Shown here piece after piece: positions 48,703 through 63,134 of a stretch of DNA of 64,000 bases. The position numbers and the translations under genes were made by a program. The notes below the pieces were generated by a model that saw nothing but the letters and a program-made list of their open reading frames with translations, was not told the DNA's origin and searched no databases. The stretch is from Excoecaria cochinchinensis (lineage: Eukaryota; Streptophyta; Magnoliopsida; Malpighiales; Euphorbiaceae), in assembly GCA_947683425.1 (NCBI GenBank), contig CANTUQ010000007.1, forward strand, positions 3,100,001 to 3,164,000. The letters run 5' to 3'. Each line of letters starts with the position of its first letter. The first letter of the stretch is position 1.

Positions 48703-50346
48703 TCACTGGTGGAGAAAGTCATTAGAATAGAAGGTCACGGTTCTTCAAATGGAAGTTTGTGGATAATAATCTTAAAACCTCCATCGGTAGTTCTCCAATT
48801 TGTTCAAATAAAGAAAGAATCGAATCGAATGGCAATGAAAACCCTAGAAATTGCCACTTCTTTGCAATCAGATTTTGAGTTTCTTTCACAGAAAAGAAAT
48901 AAAGTGCTCAGGCGGGGAGAGAAGGAAATGAGCAGATGGCAAAGATACAGAAAGCGAGAGAGAACTTTATTGGCTGAGGTTATGGTTATTACATCAAAAG
49001 GTCGAGTCTACATGAGCTCTACTCCATCTCGATTCTAATTGGAATCGGTCTGGCACATTTCTCTATTTATGGGCTCAAGCCAATCAGGTTTCACCATATA
49101 ATGAATTTGACAGTTCTAGATTCAATATGTTTGAGTAATCCCACGCTAATTGAAGGAGCGTCGATATCACTTGCTAAATTAGTAACGAGATCAAACGGAC
49201 AGGGGAACCGTCTCAGAAGGTATTTAACTTGACGATATTTAGTTTTGCCAAGCGGAGGTAGTTACACGCGCGACCAGATGTCACGTGTTAAGAAGAGAGG
49301 CGCGTAACGTGGAGGAGCTGAAACCCGACCAATGATGGAAAAAGATTAATGATAATATCACCTGCAGGGCATCTAAAATCTGTCACCTGTCAAACGCAAA
49401 ACCCAAGTCGAAGGAAATGCCGTTTAAGCTTTTGACTTGTTATGGTTATTAATATTATATGATCATCAGTCGTTTGTTTACGCGGCAACTTTGCGGGTAG
49501 TAAAGTCAGTGTCTTGATTTATTTATTTACTGTTCTGTTGATTTTTTTTATTTATCTAGTCCTAGGGTATTGTCTTTACATTATTTTTTTTTGGGCAAAG
49601 TCCTTACATGATATTGCTAGAAAGTGAAACGTGTTACAAAATGTGTTAAGCTTAGAAACCTTTTATTTTTTATTTTTTTTCATTCAGATTATAGTCGTTT
49701 TTTGTTGTTAATGTAATTTTGTAAAAAAAATTATATATATTTAAAGTCTGAAAAATCATAATATTTATATTGAAAATGATATTTGATGAGTAATGACGAT
49801 ATAGTAATTATGTTGAATGAATTTTGAAAAATCATATTTACTGAATTAAATACATTAATTAGTTATCCATATAAATAGATAATGAGCTCAAGTTTTCTTT
49901 GGTTCTTTGTTTCCCCCTTAATCTGTGGCATCAGGAGAAACAGTAAAAGTACTCAATGTAGAGCATCTTAGCATATGCCAAATGGTAGGAATAAAAAACA
50001 TTACTATTTATAAATCTATATTTCCTCAACCAATCAAAAAAGAACTTTAAAAGTACTCAAAATATATATTATTTTACTTTTGCTATAAAAAGGCCAAAGA
50101 ACTAATTTACTCTTGAGGTATATTTTATGTACTTGGCAACTGCATTTCAAGCCTCACACCACCAAGCAGACTGAACCTACCACTAAACAAAGGGGAGCCT
50201 TTGTTGCACTTCATTTTCCAGTCTTGAAGATGGCAATGGTGCTTAACATAATTGATGCCAATGAAACCAAACTCAACCAGCTAACTCAAAATTTTCAAGC
50301 TCAAACCTGAAAGCAGGCTACAGCAAAATCTGAAGTAAAGATGAAA
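48703..50346. other. Upstream region of glycine-rich protein gene and 3' region of SIG3
   Basis: The two genes are tandem on the minus strand. 48703-49100 is probably leader and core promoter of the glycine-rich protein gene. A CACGTG-type ACGT core occurs near 49281 (GTCACGTGTTAAG). The rest is AT-rich, with the SIG3 3' UTR expected next to 50347. No coding sequence is seen. Confidence 0.5.
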
Positions 50347-53300
50347 CTATGAATTTGTATAATATCTTAAATTTCTGCAGGTTTCTTCATTCCTAAGTCC
50401 TGTCATAACTTTCTTCTCCAACCTCCTTACCCACTCTTTGCTTACGCGAAAATGCCTCCCTATCTCCTCGAGCGATTTGGGTTGATGATCCTTGAGCCCG
50501 TATCTCAGTACTAGCACTTCCCTTTCTCTTGAATTCAAGCCTCTTAAGAGATTATGTATGTCTTTCATCATGTGTTGCCTCATGACAGCTTCCTTTGGCG
50601 TAGATATTGATGAATCAGGGATAAATTCCTGCATCATTACAGTCAATTAAACCATCTCTAGATTTTCAACATATCAATAAGAATGTTTTGAAGTATAGAG
50701 GTTCCTTGTGTAGTATTTATTCAAGTTTATTTATTCAAATGGAAGGCAAAGATTCAAAACCCACCATATATTTTGCATTGAAACACTCCCCCATTTTCTG
50801 ATCGATTGAACCTACAACTCTAAGGCATCTACTAGCTGATTCAATTTTTATCAGAGAAAGTCCAGTGAACTCTGCAATTTCCTTGTCGTCTGGGTATCTC
50901 CCATGGCTGGTGCTAATTGTTTTTCGAGCTTTCTGTATCTGGTTTATTGCTCGGCGTAGTGTCCACTAACAAGAACAATTCAAGGGAAATCAACAAGAGA
51001 AGAAATTCTAGATCTCGCTAATATAATACTATCTGTCAAACACAGGGAGGAACATACAGGTATTTGTATCCCTCTAGCATGTCGTGCCACAATCTTTGAC
51101 ATTGATTTCCGTATCCAGTACTGTACATATGTGGAGAATCTGTATCCCCGAGTGTGATCAAATCTTTCTGCACCTTGTAAGACACCAACGTTTCCAGCCT
51201 GAGACATTGGAATTGAAGTTGATACAGTCAAGCATAAAACAAAACAAATAAACAATGGATGCGAGGAATCCCATGGCCTTAGAAATGATATCCTGCCCCC
51301 AGTGCTTTTCTAGGCAATGGAATTGAAGTCGAGAAAATATTGTGAACATATGCATTAAAAGATTAATGATTTCAACGTCCATCAAGTGGAACATGACTGG
51401 TTTTCTCATAAGTCATATTCATACCCTTTAAAACCTCAAAAAATAGGGAGGTCTCAAGTTCAAGATCACTACCCATCAGAGTTTGTGGAACTAAATCACC
51501 TTTATGGTAAACATTCACATGGAAGAGGGTTACACCCCAAGCGTAGAAACTGTTCATTTGGCCTTGTAATGAACTGTGAATAAATGAGAAAAGTGTGCCT
51601 TCACCAACCAAGCTACCATATGAGGCTCATGATAAGGACAATGGGTACCTTCTAACACAAAAACTAAGTTCTGTAATGAAACAACAATTAAAGCCTGCCA
51701 TAGCTTCTAACTCAAGGTCCTCAGCTTGATATCTGGGCAATAAAAAATTTTCCCAGTTCAGAATGGAGGTTTCACATGTTTCAAATTTAACCAAATTCCA
51801 AAAAGAGTATATAGATGTTAGTTTCCGTGGCTAAAAAAGGGAAACTATTTGCTCTAATAAATTTATCTCACCTTTCTAGCTAAAATTAACCAGAAAGATG
51901 TCTCAGTCCAAAAACAAATTTGGTATTTTCATTGCAGTGGAAGTGAATAACAAGAATTCATTTATAGACCAAAGGTACCTAATATTCAAGAATTGAACTA
52001 AAAGATTTAACAAGATAAGTTTACATAGTTGACATACCTGAATTAAGTCTTCCAAACCTATTCCCATGCCCCTATAATTTCTGGCAAGGAATAGAACTAA
52101 GGAGCGGGTGCTCCTGATGAGCTCATCCCTGCAATACCAACCAAAACGCAACTGCTGTTGCAGCACCTTCATGTCAAGTCCAGCTGCTTCAGCCCAGCAA
52201 CTCATGGTGACTGCCTGCCCAGTTTCCTCTTCCAAAGTTGTTCTGATCTTTTCCAAGTCTGAGACCACCTGTAAAGTTATAGGATGACATTAACACACAG
52301 AATCTTCAAAGATTGAAAAAGAATGCAGCATTTTATCTTTTTGAAGCTTATAATAACCTTGACTCCCCTTGACATTTCTGCCTCATTTCTAGCAATCATC
52401 AATCTCCTACTCTTCGAGTTTGATGCTTTTCTGGCAGAACGAAAAGAGGGCTTTCCAGGGCCATTTTGCATTGGTTTTGAAGGCAATGACAAAGGAAATT
52501 TATGCCTAGCTTTAGAGGAGGCTCTTTCTCTTCTAGATTTTCTCTCTTCCTTCTTAAAAGTTCGAACTATAACTTCATTCACATTATCATTTTGTGTGCC
52601 ATTCATTTTACGCTTACCAATGTTTTCAGTAGGAACATCGACCAGTTCATTTTCATAAGCATTTGTGGTATCAAGGGTCCTTGTTAGGAATGTATTAAAC
52701 AATTCTAGAGCTCCAAGCTTTCCTAGTTGGAGCAGAATGTCATTTTCCAACTTCAGCCTATCCGAATCAGAAAATGACTCTTCTAAGATAGTAAGATTTT
52801 CGAATAACAAACTGAACCGTGAAGTCCTCTCTCTTGAGCTTGATGGTGAAACCAAAAAACCATCTCCAATAGACTGGTCAGCATCACCAATTTCGTAACT
52901 TAAGCTACTGTGTGATCTCTTGCTGACATTTGTCTGAAAGATTGCAGATACAGTCAGTAAATATCGAGTAACAAGCAATAAATTGAAACAAAAAAATGCA
53001 TCAAAATTTTTAAGATAAACTACAATTCAATAACTAATGAATTCACAAACCTTAATATCTTCCACTTGTGAAAGTTCATTCTCTAAGGTGTGCACTGCAG
53101 ATGAACAAGCATGTGTCTTGAAAGGATCTCTAAACACATTTTCACCCTCTTCAAATATAGCAGAGAGATAAGATAACCTAGTTTGATTGACAGAACAGTC
53201 CCTGCCTCTAACTGTATCATTTAAATCAAGAGCCATTAACACTTAATTAAGAATAAAACTCTTCTAAATGCTAATTGCACATTGGCAGTTATACAAGCAA

Positions 53301-53611
53301 CATAACTTCATTGGTTAAAAAGAAATAAGGAAACTTTAGAATCTTGAATTGACCTGACATGAACTCAAATAAAGCTAAATAGTGCAAAGGTCAAAACTTT
53401 GCAGATGAACAAGGACAAAAATCATCCATTCGTAATATTAAACTGAAAATGAAATCAACAGAACTAGCTAGTAGCATAAGAAGTAAAACGAAATAGGAAG
53501 ATAAAAGAGAAACTGACCAAAAGATGAAGAGAGCCTGGAAGGTGAATTGGAGACAAAATGAGAGTGAATTGGAAGACCCAATTTGAGATTTAGTCTAAAA
53601 CCCAGACCCAT
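50347..53611 (-). CDS. SIG3: Plastid RNA polymerase sigma factor 3 (sigC-like)
   Basis: Exons 53611-53518, 53211-53051, 52933-52358, 52268-52038, 51198-51058, 50965-50765, 50628-50347 give 561 aa, close to the about 570 aa of Arabidopsis SIG3. The N-terminus MGLGFRLNLKLGLPIHSH is basic and Ser-rich, like a chloroplast transit peptide. A divergent Ser/Lys-rich region follows to about residue 275. Sigma-70 region 2 comes next (RSTRSLVLFLARNYRGMG, LQGAERFDHTRGYRFSTYVQ, YWIRKSMSKIVARHARG), then region 3 (RRAINQIQKARKTISTSHGR), then region 4 with its helix-turn-helix (KSLEEIGRHFRVSKEWVRRL). The protein guides the plastid-encoded polymerase to promoters. The SIG3 subtype is assigned from the N-terminus, the length and the C-terminal RYY ending, and is less certain than the family. 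Confidence 0.87.
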
Positions 53612-56600
53612 ATTGGTAGAACGAATCTAGGAGAAAGCAAACAGAGAGAGTCCATTTAAGTCCTTTAGAGAGTGATAACCGAGGGAAAGAGTAGCAACTG
53701 GTGTACCCAATTAGCTACTGCTGTTCTTTGCTCTCCACCACCGATTCTTGATCTCCAAAATGTGTCCAAAAAAAAAATTTACTAGTCCATCTGTCCATTT
53801 TTAAAAAAGTGAAAAAAAAAAAAGACAATTCTCATCATTGAATATTCTCCTTCTCCCCCCGCATAAATAATATCTGAAATTTTGGCAAAAACAATAATAA
53901 TGATAATAGTTATAATACCTGAAATTCTGAATCTGATTGGGCTTAATGCCACCTTTTTCAGTTTTTGGCATAGCCCATCGAACTTGCGTTATTTATGTGG
54001 TACTTCCAAATAGTAAGACATTTTGTATCATCCGACTCGTGTATTACATTACCATGTATATCTATATGCGTACATTTTCTTTATTTTTAATGAAAATTTT
54101 AAAAAGATAAAAAATAATAATATTATAAAACTTGATTTCCGATTTATTAAAGCTTAACTAACTGTTATAGTTATTGAATATCAATTTTTTGAGTCATCAA
54201 ATAATACTAGTCAATGCAGTAGTTAATTCTACAGTAATTACAATGCAATTGATTATAGAAATTGAATGGCTTCAATATGCATATATTTAGGAATTTTACC
54301 AGAGCATAAAACCTATGCTCTAAATCTTGTTAAATACTATGTCGATAATGAAATTCTATATAATAGAAGGACATTGTTTAAATGTCAGCATTTATCTAAA
54401 TCGACATGGATCAAAGCGTTATAATTAGTAATTATAGTATTGCAATTACCACAATATTTTTATGCATTATGAACTTTTCTGAATAAATTAAATACCCATT
54501 TTCATTAATCAGGATCGATACAATTCTTTATGTTAACCAAGCAAACACTTGGTTCCATAAGAAGTTCCAAGCACGTTATGGACATCATATTCTAAACTTA
54601 CTACCAAGTTATTTTGTTCTGGTTAAGGTTTAGATGTCCATGATATGTACATCATATTCTAAACTGGGCCTTTGAGCCCCGTAAGGAGCCCATTCTAAGT
54701 GAGTCATCGTCTTAAAACAGACCACTATCCATAATAGTAGCCCATTATCAGCAATTCGCACACAATACATGAAGTGGAAAACCCACTTATCAGATAGAAA
54801 CATGTCCACTATATTTCAAATTATGAACCAAACCCAACAGGATCGATCCAATCCAACTGATAATATAAAATATATGACTCGAGTATTCAATTAGCATATC
54901 TAAATTTGGGCAATAATCTATTAAAAAAACCTTTTCCTCTATATATATATATATATCGCCCAAGATTGACGTGTTGTATCCTAAATCTAGGGCCAAGCCC
55001 AGCCCAAGTGTTTATTTGGGGCAGCAGCAAGCGGGATCCGAGTCGAATGCTTTTCATTAAAATTTTTAAATGGAAGCATCCTCTGCCCTATTCTCAACGA
55101 CTTTTAATGCGAACTATCTCCGAAACATCACTCCCCTCCATTAATAACTGGCTTTTTAAACTCACAATTGGTATCTCCAACTTCTCTATTATTTTCAAGC
55201 TAAAAAATATTAAAGTTAAAGCTAATAGGTTTCCCAATTATTTTTAATTTTTATACTATATTTTATTGAGTTTTATAAAAATAATTAAGTCAACTTTTTT
55301 AGAAAAAATAATAAGCTTTTGTTAGGATTTTTCATTTTAATGAACTTTTATTATACTTTGAGTTTTTTATTTTTTATTTTAGCACACATAACTTCAAGTT
55401 TTTTCTCTTATGGAAGAAGAGGAAAGTTGAGGTCCAATTTAAGAGCTCTCACTGTTATTAGAGACAACTTCAAATTATTTTAGCACACATCAAATTTTGA
55501 ATGCTACAATAAAATATTTAAATACTCAACAGAATATTTTCATAAAAAAAATCAACAAACATAATAAAAATTCAAAAACCCAAAAAGAATCATAATAAGC
55601 GAGGAAAAATGCTTATTAGTTTGTAATTTCCCCTTTTAATTTTGTCTACGTGATAAGAAGTGTTAAAAGGATACGACAATTCCAATTGTCTTTCTTGTCT
55701 CACAAATAATTATTAAAAGAAATAGGAAAAAAAAAATACCTTTTATTTTATTTTATTAATAAAATGGATCTTTACGTGAACCTTTTTTTTTTAAGACAAA
55801 CCCAAATAAATTATACCTTTCTTAATGTGGGAGTCCTACATCATATGACAACTTAGGCGACAAATGGTAAGCACGAGACCCTAAAAACACTCACCGATAA
55901 ACTAAAATAAAAGGCAACAAATCCAATATCTTTACTCGATAGTTGATGGTATGTTTTTATAACCTAACCCCCTTTTTTTTATTTATATTTTTTCACTGGT
56001 TTTGGTAAAATATCTTGCATAATTTTTCTTAATTTTCTCTTTTTTTTTTAAAGCGATTTCCCAATCTAAGGAAAAAAACATAAATCCCGTTTCCGAGTTT
56101 TTGCAAAATGGAAATTCTTTGTTATGTGATGATTTTAGTTATTTGAAAATTAAAAAAAGTAATATAATCTTTTATTAGAAGAAAAAAAAAATAACAATCA
56201 AATTATATTACAAAAATGAAGTAAACAATGGCCCTTCCTAATTTAAAAGTTTATAATATCTCAAAAAAATCCAACCAAATAATTTATTTTCCTAAACGTT
56301 ACAATCCATCATGTAATGTGTATTATTTAAATCCGAAATGACCCAACCCCACTTGACTTAATTGGCAGTTCTATCTACACATGCCATAGGGGTCAAAAGT
56401 GAGATTAGGTTTGAATTTTGATTTTCAATAAATATTATTTAACCTATTTAACTTTAAAACAAAAATCTCATATGAAATAAAATGATAAAAAAAAACACGT
56501 ACGTTCGATTCTGATTTTGAATACGAATAGCAACCGTAAAATTATGATCAAAATTTGAACAGATTTAAATTAACACAAATTGATTCAATTAAATTGAAAT

Positions 56601-57714
56601 AAATGTGATAAGCTTCGATTGAAAACAAAAAAATTGCTCATTATTGATAACTTCGAATCAACACTTATTCGCTCAAATGACAGTGATATTTTTGCTTTGG
56701 TTGACGATTTCTCCAATGAACTTCATATTTATACATTTCGATTGCATTTTCAGTGCTAAATTCAACGCATTTTATTTTACTTTCTTTTCAATAGCAAAAG
56801 AGTTGAAAAGATGACTTCAATTAATTTCTGAACTTCTTATCCAAATAACAGCTCCATTAATAGTTTGTGGGTGAGCAAAATTAATTTTTTATATTATTCA
56901 TTTGTTTTATAATATCTATTACTTTTATTAATATTCAAAAATATTAATTAAACTTAAATTTAAAATTAAATATAATAAAAATTATTAAATTATTTTTATT
57001 TTTATTTTTTTCAAAATTATGACTTAAATTTAATTAGTTAAATAATATTAAAAATTAATTATAAAATTAATATTATAATGAAAATTGAATAAAAAATTAA
57101 TATTATATTAAAAATTTAAAAACGACATATAAAATGAAATATGAAATTCTCAAAAAAATGACAAATACTGTAAAACGGAAGTAGAATTAAAGCTACATGG
57201 ATATGCCCATTCCATCCTGTCCACATATGGATCGACTTCTTGTCCAGTAGATGTACGGTCAATCTATTTTTAATATGTAAATTCTGATCAATTTATAATT
57301 TAATTATTTTATGATCCATTTATTTTTATCTAATATAAATTTATTGGATTTGATCTATTTGCCACATCTCTCTAAATTCAAAGATATATAAAAAAAAAAA
57401 AAAGATGAAAAAATAATAAAAGAAGTTGAATTGAAAGGAATTGCAAAAACTATGGTTGAAAATATAATAAAATTAAAGATGCGATTTTAATGGAAAAGGA
57501 AATTATGACTTCCCAAAAAATAATCTAAAATCATATACAGCATATCTGGAATTATATTTCATACAAGGAAAATTTATCATAAATTCCTTTTTTAACCCCA
57601 AAAGATAATCAATGGCTAGTTGACTAATATTTTACAGATAAATGGATAATGACAGCTCAGTGTTGATAATTGCAGAAATTTTCCCAAATTATCTAACCTA
57701 AGAAATTTTCAATC
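53612..57714. other. AT-rich gene desert, first part
   Basis: About 150 bp next to 53611 are SIG3 leader and promoter. Beyond that the sequence is about 75-80% A/T with no convincing coding frame. A short direct repeat ACATCATATTCTAAACT occurs twice (about 54582 and 54647). No tRNA or element ends are recognised. Confidence 0.5.
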
Positions 57715-58340
57715 GAATCTAACGGCTAGACCTGAAAGGCTCACACAGAACGCAGCCTCCGCGAGCAACACACAAGGAATTGCTCTTTCTGGATAATCTC
57801 GAACATTACTATTTCATTTATGTTTAATTGAAAAGAAAATCAACGTAAACAGTGAAAGCAAAGCTAAAGAAAAGTCGGCGTCACGGAGATCTCGAGAGAA
57901 GTAAAGGCAATGAGACCTTATCGTTTGCCACGTGTACACCATCTCCATCGGAGATGATGGAGTGTCACTCAGGGAACATGCACCCATCAACTGTGCCACC
58001 AACCACGTGTACAATACCCCACCCCCTCCTTTGACCAATACAATTGGTCGGGTCACGTGAGCTCTCACACGCTTGGCTTTCTCCTGCCCGTACATTCCCT
58101 GTACGGCAAAATTAACCCCCGTTTTGTCTGCTTGTGTGCTTGGCTTAATACAGTGCTGCCAGCAGAACCGTTCATTTTCCAGGGATCAGTTAACTTACTG
58201 TTTCATTAATGGAAGTTATAAGGTGTTACTGTTAAAGTTTCTGCTTATTGTGGATGCATTGTTCAGCTTGACAGTCATAAAAGAAGTAATTAAGTGCCTC
58301 CCACATAACCACGCAATTAGGGGCCATCTAAGTTCATGAG
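57715..58340. promoter_or_regulatory. GC-richer island with three G-boxes and an inverted CCAAT pair
   Basis: Three perfect CACGTG motifs at 57929-57934, 58004-58009 and 58054-58059. The first two sit in the same 11-mer CCACGTGTACA, an ABRE-like context. Between the second and third lies GACCAAT-ACA-ATTGGTC (58033-58049), a perfect inverted repeat of CCAAT boxes that includes a TTGACC W-box core. No open frame of a known family is found. The base composition differs sharply from the flanks. It could be the promoter of an unrecognised or lost gene, or a distal element. Confidence 0.45.
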
Positions 58341-61300
58341 TATTTGATTTTAAGTTGCTCCTTACTTTCATTTCACTTTTAAGTAAAATTTAAATTAAAT
58401 TTATATTTTTTTTTACACTTTCAATATAATTTAATTTTTTTATTAATTTAATTTTTTTCAATAAAAATTTACTAATTAAATTTAAATTTATATATTTAAT
58501 TATGTAATATTATTTTAAATTAAATTTAATTAATACTGTTTAATTATAATAAAAGTAATAAATATTATGAAACAGAGTGAGTAATTAATTATATAAATTT
58601 AAAAATATTGTACCCAATACCATATATACATAAATAAAAGCAATTAATAAATTAGTTTCCCTCATGCTAAAAAGAAAATACAAGTATGATTAACTTGATA
58701 AATTCAACCTAAAACTTTAGATTTGGGTATTGCATTAAATCAAAGCTCTAAAATTCTGCTATTAAATTTTTTTTCTTCATATGCACAACTAAAAATTTTA
58801 AAAAAAAAAGAAGTAAAATTCATAGTCATAGATAATAATGCATTATATGTAGGAGCAAAATTAGGAAAAAAATCGTATTGTAATGGTAAATGGGCCAATG
58901 GTAATCAACTAATCACAGTAGTAGATGGGTATCTATTTGTTCATAAATTTTGGAATATTGAATGCAATAAAATATTTTAAATAGATGAAAACGTCGACGT
59001 ATGACTGAAAAAAAAAAAAAGGAAAGAAAATCTAGGGGTGCAGCGCATGTTAAATGAAGTTGCTAGAATGTACCGGGAGCGTGGTTTAAGTAAAACGGTA
59101 TACAGTGGTGGGGCCCAAACTGCCGAAGGGTTCGTGGTTCGCAAACTTTGTGCAGAGAATTAATGACAAGTGGGCGAAATGTATAAAACTGAGTTTTAAA
59201 GACTGCCATCTCGCATGGCTGCCACTGCAACATCCCTCTGCCACGTGTCTACCCATTCTACTTTGCTTCCACCATAAACATGCACGTTATTTCTCGTGAT
59301 ATCTCGCTTAAATATCGTCATGTAAATATCTTTTTTTTTTTTTTACCTCTTAAATTGAAATTTGTATTTACCTTTACTCAATTGTCACTTACGTTGTTAC
59401 AGTAAAACATAATTTTTACCCTTGTTTTTTTTTTTTTTTTACTTTTAATTAATTAATTGAGCACCCCATGTAGGTTATAAAATTTTTAATTCAAATAGAC
59501 AAATAATATTAATGGAAATGAAAATGGAAAAAATTAAAAATTAAAGGAAGTGTAGCTGAGAATGCAAAAGTATAAAACTTGTTTCCAACATTAACCTATA
59601 TTTTTGTGTTGTGCTTAGACGAATCATATATTTATTTTAAGATGCTCAAGTTTCACCAATCTATAAGAAGAAAATGACTATTCACTGTTTTTCTTTTTGC
59701 TTTTTATAAATAATGACAAAATCCATATTTGATGCCTAAATTTATAAATTTTATTCATTCATCTTAATTTTTAAATTATTTTTTAATATAAATTGAGTTG
59801 TTTTAGTTAAATGGTATATTAAAATATTTGCCTGAACTAAGTTCATAAAAAAAAATAGTAAATCAAATCCATCACATTTTACTACCTATGTGAACTAATT
59901 ATTTTTTTTTTATCAAAATAAAAAGCATGAAAGCTTTAGAGCTTAATATATATAATGAAAATATGTAATAAACTAATAATTTATTTTTAGAAAAGTAAAA
60001 CAGAAAGTCAATTTTTCAAGAGTGGGCATCATATCATGTTTGTTAGTTGGTGTTATCCGATAAAAGATTTGAGGATTTGATTATGATGAACGGCCAAATT
60101 TGACTGGTAAAAAGTATGGAAATGGTATTTCCTTCGGGCTAGAGGTCAGCGTAAAAAAAAAAATGATTAATCGTGAAATCGATTCCAATCAAATTGATTT
60201 TTTAATTTATCGATCCGATCATTCATTATTAATTTTCATTTTTATTATTTTTTATTATTAATTTCATTTTTAAGTTAACAAGGTTAATATTTATATTATA
60301 TTCTTATTTTTATACCATAAAAAATTTTATTTTCATTTATCTCCAAAATTTATATAATACTTTAAATAAGTATATTTAAATTATGTTATTCGCTTTAATT
60401 ATATAAAATAATACTTATATAGAGTAATGGATTAATTTTTTTATATATTTTTTCTTATTATATGTATTGGCGTTTATATTTTACTTGAGAGTATTTAATT
60501 ACATTTTCTTTTATTTTAGAATTTAACTTTGTCCAATAATTTTTCTATAACCTAGGATATTAAGTACGCTAATTACTGACCAACGATAAAGGTAAAACAT
60601 TAATTTTGACTAATGTTATGTTTATTTTGTTAATTACTTTTGACATTTGAAATAAAATTGAACTTTGTGTAATTTTTATTTTTATAATTATGTGTTAAAA
60701 ATTTTATTGGTTTCAAAAATCAAAATTGATAGACTTATTATTCAAATTTAATTCATCGATTAATAATTAATAATTTTAAAAAAATAATATTAAAAATCGA
60801 TTAACCGATACATACACATTCCTACTCGTGATGAAGTGTGTGTATATATACATTTTTAGGGACGGATAGGAATCGAATCTCTTAATTCGATTAAAAAAGT
60901 ATATAATTATACTTTTAGGACCAGTTTCGTAAATTTCATGAAAACAGTTTTTTCAATTGAAAAAAAAAAATTGTATTCAAAAAATCTGTATATCAAAAAT
61001 TAGGTAACTGTTTGGTAAATAAAATTCAAAATAATTTATAAAATAAAAAACAGTTGTCAACTGTGTAGTAAATGATATGATTAAAAATAGTATTTTAGAA
61101 TAAAAAGACAAAAAATAATATATATAAATTTTAATATATTATATTCAAAATCACACTAAAAAAATAATAATAATTCTCACTTATTTGGATTTTTTTATTT
61201 TACTAAACTATTAAGATCATATATTTTTATATATAATTAAATAAAAATGAATATAACATAAAAAATTAAAAATATATATATTATTTTTATAATTAATCAT

Positions 61301-62499
61301 ACATATTATTTTGAATGATAAAAAAAGTGAAAAGAAAAAAAAAAAGAATATAATTATTTTTAACCTTAAATGATTTTGGGTGGTAGGGTAAGAGATGAGA
61401 GGAAAAAAAAATTATATTAGGTATAACTGTTATTATGAAATAAAATAAAAAATATTTTTGTCTAAAAAAAATATAAAATATACTTTTTAAAAGCTGAAAA
61501 TCAGTTTTTTTTTCTGAAAATGTTTCAATTTTTAATTTTTTCTAATAAAATATTTTTTCATTTTTCACAAAATTTATTTTTCTAAAATCAGAATTTATAA
61601 AATATTTATTTTTATCATATAATCAGCTTTTTATCCAATAAGCAATTTTTTGTCATTTCAAAAGAAATGCCAAACACCGTCTTAGTAATTTAAACTCCAA
61701 TAAGTGATTATTAAGTAACGAAATATAATTAAATTTAAAAAGCATGTTTGGATAGAGTGATTTTAAAATTTAAAAATTCTTTACTATTCTTAGGAAAATA
61801 AAAATGAACTTTTGTATTGATCTATATTTTCAATTTCGATAGTAATGCATGGACCAACAAAATATGGATAAGTGTTAATCAATAGAAATAAATGCAAAAT
61901 TATAATCATGCAAGACAAAATTACACAAAAATATGATGGGCACAACATTTCAAAACATACCGATAATTCAACTTTGATCCATATTTATCCAAATGTATTG
62001 AATTCTAAATGAATCATCACAAAGTATACCGTAAATGGACTGAATTGCACATAAATTATACCAATTTTTCTTTCTATGAACTACACGTGGTCATGATTTC
62101 ACATATAATTAACATTTAAAATTTTATTTTTTGAGTAATAAATAGCTGCAAATCAATCTCTTTTCCTTTTGAATTTTCATGTATCTCGTCATACACAGTT
62201 GGATTAATTCACACCCATTCTACACAACAATCTCTTCACAACATGACACATACAGCAACTGCATGAATCTCAATTGAAACTCACATGTTATCATGTTAGA
62301 AGATCAAAATCTTACAGGCACTTAAATTCACCAATAAAAATAGTTCCTTAGCATGATATCCGTCTCCTACCTACTGTAACTTCGTGGGGTTATAATTAAC
62401 AAAAATCAAAAGCCGCATCCTTAACCAAGCAATGAATATGCAAAGAAAAGAACAGAGAATTTCAAAAACTGCAAAAAAAAAAATTTCAAAAGTACAAAC
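58341..62499. other. AT-rich gene desert, second part, with small island at about 59028-59300
   Basis: Mostly long A/T runs. The island at 59028-59300 is GC-richer and contains a further G-box (59242-59247, in GCCACGTGTC). Motifs like ATCGATTAACCGAT near 60770-60800 and GATTAATCGTGAAATCGATT near 60165 may be ends of a degraded MITE. No coding sequence is recognised. Confidence 0.45.
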
Positions 62500-63134
62500 T
62501 GACCTATAACACAAATGGCGATGGTGGTGCTGTGAGGAAGGCATAATCTGAAAGAGAGACGATAAGAGAGAGAGGAGAGAAAGAAATTTTGTTTTTTCAT
62601 TTTTATCCGCTGAATCCGTGTCTCAATCTAATTGGGCCAGTACGGAATGATTCTAACCGATTCGATTTTTTGTTTGGTTTTTTTGAGCTATATGGGCCAG
62701 ATCATTGAATAAATTATTTACTGACCAAATTTGGAATCGTTACGGATCTGATTAAAATTTGAGGGTTCTGACACTGTCCACTGCCCCACCAAATAAAAAT
62801 GGAGCTGGCAAATAATCTTTTGGTGCCAATATCACGAGATTTACACTTGTTATCGTGCGATACACCTAAAAATATCCGAGGGGTTACCAGCAGTAAGCCG
62901 TCAGTTTCAAAACACATATAGACAATAGCGTCACAAGGCAACAGCATTTTTCTTTTGTCACAGTCAATAGCGAACGATAATGAGTGGGCCCATGGAAGGG
63001 TGTTAATTCCAACCTTGATCAAAATCAACGGCTGAGAGATGTCCGTGTCCTTTATTCGTCACATCCAAATATCAATACTATTGAAATCCCGATACAGTGA
63101 CCATAGTAGAAAAGGAGGCGGTAAATTTGTTAAC
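62500..63134. other. Upstream region of the CCCH zinc-finger gene; possible divergent leader
   Basis: At 62500-62600 the minus strand shows a CT-rich leader (CTTATCGTCTCTCTTTCAG), an ATG (62542) with a 14-codon frame, and a GTCAGT donor. This could be the first exon of a leftward gene, but no downstream exon is recognisable. The rest holds nothing clear. Confidence 0.3.

Noticed and set aside
54906..55247. 113-codon plus-strand frame in the desert
   Set aside because: No family resemblance, AT-driven composition and a (TA)n-derived YIYIY start.
57814..58095. 93-codon minus-strand frame over the G-box island
   Set aside because: It runs through the palindromic regulatory motifs, and no domain is recognised.
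62714..63028. 104-codon minus-strand frame
   Set aside because: No recognisable family and no splice context; probably chance in a GC-moderate promoter region.
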